A DNA stretch of 35,176 nt from Elusimicrobiota bacterium. Its GTDB lineage: Bacteria > Elusimicrobiota > Elusimicrobia > Elusimicrobiales > Elusimicrobiaceae. Positions 1 to 8,990 of the stretch are shown piece by piece (positions within the stretch are counted from its first letter, which is position 1; every line of letters begins with the position of its first letter). The notes beneath the pieces were generated by a model that had not been told where the DNA came from, did no database searches, and saw only the letters and a program-made list of their open reading frames with translations. The stretch lies in the NCBI GenBank assembly GCA_031264445.1, contig JAISDW010000088.1:1-35176 (forward strand), read 5' to 3'. Position numbers and translations under genes: made by a program.

Positions 1-2
1 AA

Positions 3-671
3 ATAGGTGAAGTTACGAAAATAGCGGCTGGGGAGATAGAAAATTTTGTAACAGAAACAATAAAAGGAATATTTAATAATGCAGAAACGATACAAAATTT
101 ATTAAAAGACCGCAGTATAATAACCCAAAAAGAAATCCTTAAAAAGTCCAAAGAAATAAACCTAACGCCGCAAATAATACGAGACACAAACAGCAGGATA
201 AAAATGTACAAAGAAAAAATAGAAATAACCTACTATCCGGAACGAGTAATAGAAATCTTGGTGAGCTACTACGAAAACAGACCGCTAAAACCGGAAATAG
301 ATAACAACACCGAAGAAACAATAATTAAAGACATAAAAATAGCCGTAGTAGATAACGGTAGTAAAATCATAATCGGTGATGGGGATGCAAAGCAGGAACA
401 GAATGAGCAGCTTATAAAAGCAATTTTAAGAGCCTATAAGTGGAATAAGAAATTAAAGGATAGCGCAGTTTTCAGTCTTAAAGAAATATGTGAAGAAGAA
501 AAAATAACAAAAAGATATGTGGATAAAGTTTTAAAACTTGCGTTTTTATCCCCGAAAATAACACAGGACATATTGAACGGCACACAGCCAAAAGATATAA
601 CCTTCCAAAGATTAACAGACGTAAATACAATGAATTGGCACGAGCAAGAGCGGCTTCTTAACATTAAATAG
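3..671 (+). CDS. Large serine recombinase / site-specific integrase, C-terminal part (5' end runs off the window)
   Basis: The frame is open from nt 3 with no stop, so the ORF track start at 204 is an internal Met. C-terminal motif 'ITKRYVDKVLKLAFLSPKITQDILNGTQPKDITFQRL' resembles the C-terminus of large serine recombinases (xxYVxRLLRLAFLAPDIxExILxGxQPxxLTxxxL). AT-rich compared with the following genes. Confidence 0.72.
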   Translation: MGEVTKIAAGEIENFVTETIKGIFNNAETIQNLLKDRSIITQKEILKKSKEINLTPQIIRDTNSRIKMYKEKIEITYYPERVIEILVSYYENRPLKPEIDNNTEETIIKDIKIAVVDNGSKIIIGDGDAKQEQNEQLIKAILRAYKWNKKLKDSAVFSLKEICEEEKITKRYVDKVLKLAFLSPKITQDILNGTQPKDITFQRLTDVNTMNWHEQERLLNIK

Positions 672-690
672 AAAGCCAAGAGGGACTGCG

Positions 691-729
691 AAAAAGCCAT
701 TCAGAGAAAAAAGAGCTGGACGGCTTTTT
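691..729 (+). terminator. Rho-independent terminator-like hairpin after the recombinase
   Basis: AAAAAGCC...GGCTTTTT, 8-bp stem, just downstream of the stop at 671. Confidence 0.5.
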
Positions 730-776
730 ATTTCTCCGAAAATTTCGAAAAACGGCGTTCTCAGTTCCAAGCAGAC

Positions 777-814
777 AAAAATCCCCGACGACAAAAAACA
801 ACGCTGGGGATTTT
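777..814. terminator. Terminator-like hairpin downstream of the tRNA 3' end
   Basis: AAAATCCCC...GGGGATTTT, 9-bp stem with A/T-rich flanks. Confidence 0.5.
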
Positions 815-838
815 ATCTAATTGATTTACACTAGAAAA

Positions 839-925
839 CGGAGAGGGAGGGATTCGAACCCACGGTACGGTTTCCCGCACACTTGTTTTCAAGACAAGCG
901 CCTTAAACCACTCGGCCACCTCTCC
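839..925 (-). tRNA. tRNA-Ser (anticodon UGA)
   Basis: Reverse strand GGAGAGG-TG-GCCGAG-TGGTTTAAGGC..., anticodon arm CTTGT-CTTGAAA-ACAAG (TGA), long variable arm, GGTTCGAATCC T-loop, acceptor CCTCTCC-G. CCA is not encoded. Confidence 0.93.
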
Positions 926-1054
926 CTGAAATATATTTTAGCAATTATTGCGGCGGCGGACAATTTGGGCTGGTGTTTCCCGCCTTTTCCGCGCCGGCCG
1001 CGCGGCAGTAAAGCCGCCGCCAAAGCCGCAATTAACTAATGCTATAATAAATAT

Positions 1055-1702
1055 ATGACAGATAATACCCCTAAAATCGTTTACCGGTTCAAAAACGCCC
1101 TGTATATCAACCTTACTAACAGGTGTCCAAACGCATGCGTTTTCTGTATTAAAAATCCTTTTAAAATGTATTTTGAAGGCTATAATTTAAACCTTTCCGG
1201 CACAGAACCTTCCGCCCGTCAGGTGCTTGACGAAATTTACAGACAGCTCAATGACGCGCCCACGAAGGAAGTCGTCTTCTGCGGCTACGGGGAGCCGACA
1301 ATGCGTCTTGACGTCCTTCTGCAAACGGCGCGCGAGCTTAAGCAAAAAATCGCGGCCGGCGCGCTGGCGCCTTTCAAAATACGCCTCAATACCATAGGGC
1401 TTGCGAATCTCGTCCACGGGCGCGACGTTACGGGGGAACTCGCCGCTGTCTTGGATAAAATAAATATAAGCATTAACTCGCCCGATAAACAGGAGTGGCT
1501 GCGTCTTGTGCGCCCGCTGCCGCAGTACGCGGATAAAGGCTATGAAAGCATGCTTGATTTCATCCGCCTGTGCGCGCAGAAGATGGGGGATGTCGTCGTC
1601 TCCATAGTTTCGCGCCAGGGTATAGACGCCCAAAAAACGCAAGAGCTGGCCAAATCTTTGGGCGCGAAATTTTATCTCAGGGAATTTATTGATGACAAAT
1701 AG
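1055..1702 (+). CDS. Radical SAM protein, TatD-associated type
   Basis: N-terminus 'ALYINLTNRCPNACVFCIKN' (CxxxCxxC) and 'VVFCGYGEPTMRLDVLL' match the TatD-linked radical SAM family. Confidence 0.8.
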   Translation: MTDNTPKIVYRFKNALYINLTNRCPNACVFCIKNPFKMYFEGYNLNLSGTEPSARQVLDEIYRQLNDAPTKEVVFCGYGEPTMRLDVLLQTARELKQKIAAGALAPFKIRLNTIGLANLVHGRDVTGELAAVLDKINISINSPDKQEWLRLVRPLPQYADKGYESMLDFIRLCAQKMGDVVVSIVSRQGIDAQKTQELAKSLGAKFYLREFIDDK

Positions 1703-2147
1703 CGGCATAGGCGCAAAAACGGTTATTTTTTACGCGCTTTTGATGGCGGGTTGTTTTACCTGCGTGTTTTCCATGGGGCACGGCTACAGCCGTTTTGCCA
1801 AAGATTATACCGCCGCCCAAAACATCCGCGCCAGCCGCGCGGCCCAGCCCGCGCAGGCCGCCGCGCCGTCGGCGGATTTGGGCGATATCCCCGCCCGCAC
1901 CGTGCGCTTTATTTACGCGGATAATAATGCCGCGCAGGTCTTTCTTCATGCGGATTTTAATCTTTGGGGAGCGTACGAAATTGAGTTGGAAAAATCCGCC
2001 TCGGGCGGGTTTGCCAAAACTTTGGTTTTGCCGCAGGGGGAGTATAAATATTATTTCAGCGTTGACGGCGCGCCCGCGCCTGATCCTCAGGCGGTCGCCG
2101 CGGCGTTTCACATGGGGCGGGAAGTCTCGCTCAAAACGGTTTTATGA
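1692..2147 (+). CDS. Membrane-anchored protein with a C-terminal CBM48/glycogen-binding-like domain
   Basis: N-terminal hydrophobic segment; 'VRFIYADNNAAQVFLHADFNLWG...YEIELEK...FAKTLVLPQGEYKYYFSVDG' is a typical E-set/AMPK-CBM pattern. ATG at 1692 overlaps the upstream stop. Confidence 0.6.
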   Translation: MTNSGIGAKTVIFYALLMAGCFTCVFSMGHGYSRFAKDYTAAQNIRASRAAQPAQAAAPSADLGDIPARTVRFIYADNNAAQVFLHADFNLWGAYEIELEKSASGGFAKTLVLPQGEYKYYFSVDGAPAPDPQAVAAAFHMGREVSLKTVL

Positions 2148-2632
2148 AGAAGCTGCAGATACATTCGCGCAGCGCCGGCGAAACGCGGCGGATTGCCGCC
2201 TCGTTGGCCGCGCATATTAAAAAAGGCGATATTATATTTTTCAACGGTCCTATCGGCGCGGGCAAGACTGTCATGGTCAGCGCTGTGGCGGCGGCATTCG
2301 GATTGCGGCGGCGGCCCTCAAGCGCGAGTTTCGGGCTCATGAAAAAATATAAAAACAAAAATATTACGATATATCATATGGATCTTTTCCGCCTTGCCTG
2401 CGGGGAAATGTTCAACCTTGGTTTTGAAGAAATGCTGCGGGATGAAAACAGCCTTATCCTCGCCGAATGGCCCGCCGCCGCGCGGGATTTCTTCCCCCGT
2501 GCCAGGCTGGAGGTTGATATAGAATTACGCAAGGGCGACGGCCGCGTCATATCCTTCGCCGCGCGCGGCAAAAGATACGAAGATCTGCTTGATAATTTAG
2601 GCAAAACTTTATGCGAAAAGACGAAGAAATAA
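2144..2632 (+). CDS. tsaE: tRNA threonylcarbamoyladenosine biosynthesis ATPase TsaE
   Basis: Walker A 'GDIIFFNGPIGAGKTVMV', 'SSASFGLMKKY', 'IYHMDLFRL', 'LILAEWP'; followed by tsaB and rimI. Confidence 0.88.
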   Translation: MKKLQIHSRSAGETRRIAASLAAHIKKGDIIFFNGPIGAGKTVMVSAVAAAFGLRRRPSSASFGLMKKYKNKNITIYHMDLFRLACGEMFNLGFEEMLRDENSLILAEWPAAARDFFPRARLEVDIELRKGDGRVISFAARGKRYEDLLDNLGKTLCEKTKK

Positions 2633-3297
2633 TTTTGGCTTTGGACAGCACTTCCGTCCCGCTGACGGCCGTGCTTAAGAAAGGCGGCAAAGTGTATTGT
2701 GCGCGCCGCGCCGGCATTAAGCAGGAGGATTATCTGTTCCCTCTGCTGGGCCGTCTGCTTGCCAAAGCCGGCTGCAAACTCGGGGATGTAAAAAAATTCT
2801 TTTTCCTTAAAGGCCCCGGGCGTTTTACGGGGATAAGGATTTCAATAACGCTGGCTTCGTTGCTGCATGAAATCAGCGGCGTGGAGATATCGTCGGCCGA
2901 CGTTTTTGACGTGCTGGCCGCGGAGGCGCAAAAATCGCGCGGATATAAAAAATGGCTGGCGGCAAACCCGCGCGGCGCGGCGGCCGTGGTGCTGCACGCT
3001 TTCCGGGACGAATATTTTGTAAAGATTTACGCCGGCCCGCGGGAGCCGCGGTGGCTTGGCGGCGATGATTTGCCCGCACTGCTCAAAGCGGCGCGCAGGC
3101 CGCTTTATATAATCGGCCGCGGCAGGGACGGCGCGCCGCTGCAAAATCTCCTGCCGCCGTGTTTTGCTTATGCGCCGGCGCGGCTCAACAAAATAACCGC
3201 GCGCGCACTGCCGGCTTTTGACGCGCCGCCGCAAAGTATTGCAAAAACGCTTGAGCCGCTTTACCTAAAACCAGCGCGTTTTGAGCTTGGCAAATGA
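2611..3297 (+). CDS. tsaB: tRNA threonylcarbamoyladenosine biosynthesis protein TsaB
   Basis: 'ILALDSTSVPLTAVL', 'KGPGRFTGIRISITLASLL'; overlaps tsaE. Confidence 0.88.
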   Translation: MRKDEEIILALDSTSVPLTAVLKKGGKVYCARRAGIKQEDYLFPLLGRLLAKAGCKLGDVKKFFFLKGPGRFTGIRISITLASLLHEISGVEISSADVFDVLAAEAQKSRGYKKWLAANPRGAAAVVLHAFRDEYFVKIYAGPREPRWLGGDDLPALLKAARRPLYIIGRGRDGAPLQNLLPPCFAYAPARLNKITARALPAFDAPPQSIAKTLEPLYLKPARFELGK

Positions 3298-3737
3298 GCG
3301 TAATAATATCCCTCGCCTCCGCGGATGACGCACCTGCGTTTGCGCAAATCGCGGCGCAGGGCACTTTTGCCGCGCGCTGGACGGCAGTGGCGTTTGCGGA
3401 CGAAATCGCGCAAAACGCGGCCCGCGTTTTTAAGGCGCGCGCCGACAGTGGCGGGATTGCCGGTTTTATCGCTTTCCGTTTCGTCCCGCCCGCGGCGGAG
3501 CTTACCAATTTCGCCGTGGCGCAAAATTTTTTGCGGCGCGGCGCGGGTACGGCGCTGCTTACTTACGGGCTGGACTTCCTGCGTAAAAACGGCGTTGAGG
3601 AGCTTACGCTTGAAGTCAATGTCAATAACCTGGCGGCGGCCGCGCTTTACAAAAAGTTCAATTTTAAGCAGACTGCGGTAAGGAAAAAATTCTATAACAA
3701 TTCGGACGACGCCCTGGTGATGAAGGCCGTCCTGTGA
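3294..3737 (+). CDS. rimI: Ribosomal protein alanine N-acetyltransferase-like GNAT
   Basis: GNAT motif 'LTNFAVAQNFLRRGAGTALL', 'LEVNVNNLAAAALYKKFNFKQTAVRKKFY'; overlaps tsaB. Confidence 0.82.
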   Translation: MSVIISLASADDAPAFAQIAAQGTFAARWTAVAFADEIAQNAARVFKARADSGGIAGFIAFRFVPPAAELTNFAVAQNFLRRGAGTALLTYGLDFLRKNGVEELTLEVNVNNLAAAALYKKFNFKQTAVRKKFYNNSDDALVMKAVL

Positions 3738-3750
3738 AAGGATAAAACTA

Positions 3751-5319
3751 ATGAAAACTTCCGGAATTTTGTTTTTTATTTTATTTTTCATATCCCCTGT
3801 TTTTGCGCGCGCCGCCGCGCCGGCGCAGCCTTTGGGCGGGGAATTTTATCAGGATTTTATCTCAGCCGCGTGGTATGAAAAGCACGGCGATTTTAAAAAA
3901 GCTCTTGAATATTATGAAAAATTGCACCAAACGCTGCCTGATGATATCACGATACTCAAGGGCCTTGCGCAGGCCGCCATTCTTTTGGAAAACCGCGAAG
4001 CCATGGAAAAATATATCCCCGCACTTGCCGCGCTTGCGCCGGCTGACGCAGAGGCCGTCGCCGCCTCAGCCGCTTTGCTGTGGAGCAGGGGGGATTTGAG
4101 CGGCGCTCTCGCGCAGTATGAGCGCGCCGTAAAAATCGCGCCGGACGACGCCGGCATCATCTTTAAATATATCACCCTTCTGGCGAGCATTGACAGCGAC
4201 AGGGCCATCGCCTATCTCAAAACCCTGGGCAAAAGATACCCGGGCATGGCGGGCAATATCGCCCTGCAGATAGCGGAACTTTACCTTAAGGACGGGGATA
4301 AAGATAATGCGGTTGCCTATCTCAAAGAAGCGGCGAAACAATACCCCGACGCGGCCCAGCCGCGCCTTGGCCTTATAATGATTTACGAAAGTATGGGCGA
4401 CAGCACCGCCGCTCTTGCACAATATTTGGAGTTGGAAAAAGTCGGCCTTGCAGACGCCGCCGTCCTGACCAAAATAGTCGCGGATTATGTGCTGGGCGGC
4501 AAAAAGGATTTGAGCCGCCAATATTTCCTCAAAGTCAAAGCGATGGACGACGGCAGCCCGCAGGCCGCGCAGTTCCTTATGCTTGCCGCGCAGGAGCAGG
4601 GGGATTATGCCGCCGCGCTGGCTTATCTGCAGGCTGGCAGGGGTTATGAAACAACACCGGCCAGCCAAATCCGCGCCGCGTATTTTTACAACCGGCTGGG
4701 GGAGCCGGCAAAATCCGCCGAAGTTCTTAAAAAGGCTTACGAAGACGCGGGCCGGCCCGCGGAAACCGGGCTTTATTATGCTTTCGCACTGATTGATTTG
4801 CAGGATTACAAAAACGCCGCGCGCGTGCTGCGGGAAGTTTTGGAAAAATCCCCCGGCAACGAGGCCGCGCTCTTCCACCTGGCCACTGTTTTGGAGCGGC
4901 TTAAAGAATATAAAGAGATGGAAAAGTATTTAAGGCAGCTGATAGAAATCGCGCCCGAGCACGCCGACGGGCTTAATTTCCTGGGATATTATCTTGTTGA
5001 CAAAACGAAGCGCGTTGAGGAAGGCGGCGGTTATATAAAACGCGCGCTGGCATTGAGCCTGGGCAGCAGCGCGGTGGCGGATTCCATGGCGTGGTATTAT
5101 TATAAAACCGGGGATTTGCAAAAAGCGCTTGACCTGCTTGAGGGCATAGCGCCCTCCGCCGGCGATGATTGGGAAATACTGCTGCATACCGCGCTTGTTT
5201 ACGAGCAACTGGGCGATTACGCCAAAGCGCGCGTTTATTTTGAAAAAGTTTTACAGCTTGAGCCTGCAAACAAGCCCGCCGCGCGCGGCCTTAAGCGGGT
5301 AAAGAGAAAACTGAAATAA
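3751..5319 (+). CDS. Exported TPR-repeat protein
   Basis: Signal peptide 'MKTSGILFFILFFISPVFARA' and many TPR units (e.g. 'ALAQYERAVKIAPDDAGIIFKYITLL', 'ARVYFEKVLQLEPANKPA'). Confidence 0.85.
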   Translation: MKTSGILFFILFFISPVFARAAAPAQPLGGEFYQDFISAAWYEKHGDFKKALEYYEKLHQTLPDDITILKGLAQAAILLENREAMEKYIPALAALAPADAEAVAASAALLWSRGDLSGALAQYERAVKIAPDDAGIIFKYITLLASIDSDRAIAYLKTLGKRYPGMAGNIALQIAELYLKDGDKDNAVAYLKEAAKQYPDAAQPRLGLIMIYESMGDSTAALAQYLELEKVGLADAAVLTKIVADYVLGGKKDLSRQYFLKVKAMDDGSPQAAQFLMLAAQEQGDYAAALAYLQAGRGYETTPASQIRAAYFYNRLGEPAKSAEVLKKAYEDAGRPAETGLYYAFALIDLQDYKNAARVLREVLEKSPGNEAALFHLATVLERLKEYKEMEKYLRQLIEIAPEHADGLNFLGYYLVDKTKRVEEGGGYIKRALALSLGSSAVADSMAWYYYKTGDLQKALDLLEGIAPSAGDDWEILLHTALVYEQLGDYAKARVYFEKVLQLEPANKPAARGLKRVKRKLK

Positions 5320-5543
5320 ATATTGTGCGGCAGGGCTGTTTTTTCCTCTACGCTTTATGAAAAGGAATTCGAGGCCAAAGCCATGTATTTTCACACCGCA
5401 ATTGGCCCCATGCAGGCAGGTCTTTAACAGTAAGTTTGGCCTAGCAATGGCGGCTCCATAAAGTATTAGTACGGTATGAGCAAGCAAAAAACGCTGTTTT
5501 TATATATAATTAATTTATCTAAAATAAATGAAGAGATTTAAAT

Positions 5544-6920
5544 ATGAAAAAAATATTTGTTCTATTTTTCTTTTTAGTGTAGATGGAAATAATCTTTGCT
5601 AATGACAGTGGGGGTATGATATTGCCTACAGGAAGTGTACAATTTGTTAAACAAGAAAATATAGAAATGCAGCAAGAAGCTCTTTTCTTAAGTTCCGATA
5701 AAATTATTATTGATTATTTGTTTAAAAACGCATCTGACAAAGATATAACAACTACTATTATATTCCCACTACCAGATATGGCCTGTTACGAACTTTCTAT
5801 GGGTACAGATCATAATTTTGATTTTAAAGTCTGGGTAAATGGGAAAGAGATTGATTATAACACTCATTTGAATATATTTAATTATGATACAGATATAACA
5901 AAGGAATTTAGTTCTTTATTCAAAAATTACTATACGCTTCCCACGATTAAAGATTTATTGGAACACTGTAATACTTTGTCTTATGAAGAAAGAGAAAAAA
6001 TTAAACTGACCAAAGATGGTATGGAATTATCACTCGGAGAAATTACTCAACTTGGACCTAACGAATATTTTGGCTTCCCATGCGCAATGAAAGTTTATTT
6101 TTATTGGGAACAGAGCTTTCCTAGAGGAAAAATTGTAAATATAAGGCATACATATAGACCATCTTCGGAATTTGTAAGTAATGGCTCTGCCAGCTTTGAA
6201 TACATTTTAAAAACTGCTAATACTTGGAAGATGCCTATAAAACAGTTTAACTTACTTGTAAAATATATACCTGGTTACAGAAAAGGGAATGTGAGTGTAA
6301 ATTATTTTTCTGACTCAAGATATGATTCTAGCAAATATCCCAGCCGCGACTTTACCTCTGCTGGAGATTTAGGTAAACAGTATGAACAACAATATTATAT
6401 AGCTGATATTAAGAACTTTACTCCCGCAGGAGATTTATATATTTCAGAAAAAAGCCGTTTTTTTGAAAACTATTGTTCATGTGAAGATAATTTGGGATAT
6501 AAAGGCTGTATCCTTTATTCTGAAAAAGATAAGAAAACCCCTAAGTGTTTCTTTAAGGAAAGTCCGATAGAAGGAGAAGCTGACATTTATCCATGGTTCA
6601 AAGCTAAATACCCTTTATCTGGTTATTTTGAAGTAAAGAAGAGAGATTCTTGGCTTGATATAATATGTGTTAAAGATATCCCGAAAGGATTGCCTGTCTG
6701 TAAAGTGGCAGAGACCATAGAACCTAAACTTAACCAAATAGATGGCCCTGCCAATTTAAGGGATAAACCCAATGGGAAGAAAACTCATGAAGTTGAGGAT
6801 AAGATTTATGTTTGGGCTGTTGCTAAAGACGGTGATTGGTATCAAGTTATTACTGAAAATTTTTCAGGTTGGACACATAAACAAAACCTTATAGATATTT
6901 TTGCCGATTATGACAAATAA
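5544..6920 (+). pseudogene. DUF4424-like protein with C-terminal SH3 (SH3b) domain; signal peptide interrupted by in-frame TAG at 5580-5582 (ORF track begins at 5583)
   Basis: ATG 5544: MKKIFVLFFFLV*MEIIFANDSGG..., stop in the same frame as the 445-aa ORF. N-terminal part 'DSGGMILPTGSVQFVKQENIEMQQEALFLSSDKIIIDYLFKNASDKDITTTIIFPLPDM' resembles DUF4424; C-terminal 'ANLRDKPNGKKTHEVEDKIYVWAVAKDGDWYQVITENFSGWTHKQNL' is SH3b-like. Confidence 0.6.
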
Positions 6921-6930
6921 TATAACTCAT

Positions 6931-7110
6931 GTGTCCGGATGCCAGCAAAACATGATAGTTCCCAAAATCTGTGCATCCGAACAGTTTTTTTACGCGTAAA
7001 AAATCAGGCTTTAAGAAAATAACTACCTGTGGCGAAATCGCCAAAAGATTGTTTTACTCAGAATGGCTCCAGCCGGCGTCCAAATGCAGGAAATAAACAG
7101 GATATTTCCC
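6931..7110. repeat. Degenerate intergenic repeat, copy A
   Basis: Shares TCCGGATGCCAG...CCAAAATCTGTGCATCCGAACA...GCGAAATCGC...CAGAATGGCTCC.GCCGGC with copy B. Confidence 0.7.
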
Positions 7111-7155
7111 GACATCCTTAATATAAATTTTTCTGCCATAAATACTCTGCTGCAT

Positions 7156-8721
7156 TTATTTTACCGCTTTTCCCGCCTCGGCGTTTGATAACAGGTCAGA
7201 GATTTCTTTATTTCTGCATTGGTATCCGTTAATATCGTAGAGGTAATCAGAGGTGGCTCCCGCTTTCAGCAGAATATACACAATTTCTTTGTCGTCCCTC
7301 CAGCAAGCATTCTTTAACGCTGTCCTGCCGCCGCTGCCTTTTAAATCAGGATCAGCCCCCGCATTTAGCAGCATAGAGACTATTTCTTTATTTGAAGTAA
7401 GCATTAATGCCGTAGAACCATCTGATTTTTGTAAGTTAGGATCAGCCCCCGCGTTCAGCAGCATAGACACGATTTCTTTACCTTCACGGAATGAAGCAAT
7501 TATTAATGCCGTAGAACCATCTGACGATTGTAAGTTCGGATTAGCCTTTGCTTTCAGCAGCATAGAGACTATTTCTTTCCTTCCATGATTAGCGGCAATT
7601 ATTAATGGCGTCTCGGAATTTTCTGTCCGGGCATTAATATCTCCTCCTTTGATAAACTTTTCAAGCAGATCTATATCTTCGTTCACTATGATATTATTTA
7701 TTGATTTGACGGGTACTTCTGCTTCCGCGCCGGCGGCTAATAACATAGAAATGATTTCTTCATGTCTTCTGGCATACAGTAATGCCGTATAACCTTTTGA
7801 GTTTTGTAAATTGGGGTCGGCCCCTGCACTCAGCAAAATAGAGACTATTTCTTTATCTCCACGGGCCGCAGCGGACATTAATGCCGTAGAATTCTCCCTA
7901 TCGCTTCCGGCTGGTAGGTTGGGATCAGCCTTTGCCTTTAGCAGCATAGACACGATTTCTTTTTGTCCGGAAGAAACGGCTCTCGTTAATGGTCTTTCCG
8001 TATATATTAGGGCATTAACATCTGCTCCTTTTTTGATAAATTCTTCAATCAGAGGTATATCTGTAAGGCTTATGGCGTTAATTAACATTTCAGAAAGGTT
8101 CTCTTGTGCGCCGGCGGATAACAACATGGAAACGATTTCTTCATGCCTTCTGACTTTCGCGTTCCATAAACCGCTATTAGGATCAGCGCCCGCCTTCAAC
8201 AGCATAGAGACTATTTCTTTATCTCCATTGGATGAAGCCATACTTAGTGCTGTTTGACCCAGATATGAGTTTATGTTAGGATCGGCTTTTGCCTCTAGCA
8301 GTATAGATACTATTGCTTTATGTCCTGCTCTTGAAGCAGCCATTAAGGCAGTCTCGCCCCCGGGATTAATCCCTCTATGGAAATGTCTCATATTAGGATC
8401 AGCCCCTTCTTTTAATAATCTGGAAACAACATCCTTATCCCCATTTGCCGCGGCAGTTATTAGAAGAGGGGGTTTATTATCCTCAAAGAATCTTTGGATT
8501 TCTTGAAGTTGGACACTATCTAATTGCACCGCCGCCGCGGGCGAATCCATGGCGGGTTTATCCCTTTCAATTCGTTCTTGAACTTGGACACTATCTTTGC
8601 TTGCGCCGGCTTCCGACAAAAGAGCGTTTTCATCTGCAGAATTGTCTTTGCAGCCAGAGGCGAACAGAATAAACGACAGAATCACAAAAGAAAATAATAA
8701 CAAAACTTTTTTTGGTTTCAT
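7156..8721 (-). CDS. Ankyrin-repeat lipoprotein
   Basis: Signal peptide with probable lipobox 'MKPKKVLLLFSFVILSFILFASGC'; ~12 ankyrin repeats ('DGSTALIIASFREGKEIVSMLLNAGADPNLQ'). Confidence 0.88.
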   Translation of the reverse strand: MKPKKVLLLFSFVILSFILFASGCKDNSADENALLSEAGASKDSVQVQERIERDKPAMDSPAAAVQLDSVQLQEIQRFFEDNKPPLLITAAANGDKDVVSRLLKEGADPNMRHFHRGINPGGETALMAASRAGHKAIVSILLEAKADPNINSYLGQTALSMASSNGDKEIVSMLLKAGADPNSGLWNAKVRRHEEIVSMLLSAGAQENLSEMLINAISLTDIPLIEEFIKKGADVNALIYTERPLTRAVSSGQKEIVSMLLKAKADPNLPAGSDRENSTALMSAAARGDKEIVSILLSAGADPNLQNSKGYTALLYARRHEEIISMLLAAGAEAEVPVKSINNIIVNEDIDLLEKFIKGGDINARTENSETPLIIAANHGRKEIVSMLLKAKANPNLQSSDGSTALIIASFREGKEIVSMLLNAGADPNLQKSDGSTALMLTSNKEIVSMLLNAGADPDLKGSGGRTALKNACWRDDKEIVYILLKAGATSDYLYDINGYQCRNKEISDLLSNAEAGKAVK

Positions 8722-8764
8722 AAAGCTACCTCCAAAGTTGACGTTACAAATAAATAATATAATT

Positions 8765-8990
8765 TTTAATTATCCGGATGCCAGTGAAAAACTATAGTTT
8801 CCAAAATCTGTGCATCCGAACACTTTGTTAAGCAACAAAAATTTAAATTGTAAGAAGAGCCCCATCTTTGACGAAATCGCTAAAGGGTTTAGTTTTCCAG
8901 AATGGCTCCTGCCGGCAGACGGTATCCGGAAAGAATATAAAGCCAAAGTTCCGTATTTCCATACCGCATTTGGCGCGTTAAAATTTGCAG
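8765..8990. repeat. Degenerate intergenic repeat, copy B (same orientation as A)
   Basis: Direct alignment by eye to copy A (~150 bp); its 3' portion resembles 5360-5415 and its middle resembles 11876-11950. Confidence 0.7.

Noticed and set aside
821-1039. 72-aa ORF over the tRNA
   Set aside because: Overlaps tRNA-Ser antisense ('RGRDSNPRYG' is the well-known artefactual translation of a tRNA T-arm).
4066-4878. 270-aa minus-strand ORF inside the TPR gene, and similar antisense ORFs such as 22956-23687 and 1187-1708
   Set aside because: No domain motifs, low-complexity composition, opposite well-supported genes.
5417-5445. Possible third copy of the promoter box (AGGTCTTTaacagtaagTTTGGCC)
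   Set aside because: Only short blocks match, spacing differs, and no CCTAT/ATAGG inverted repeat or -10 at the expected distance.
7253-8672. Plus-strand ORFs (7253-7588, 7811-8257, 8273-8506, 8445-8672)
   Set aside because: Antisense to the ankyrin gene; repetitive because the ankyrin units are repetitive.
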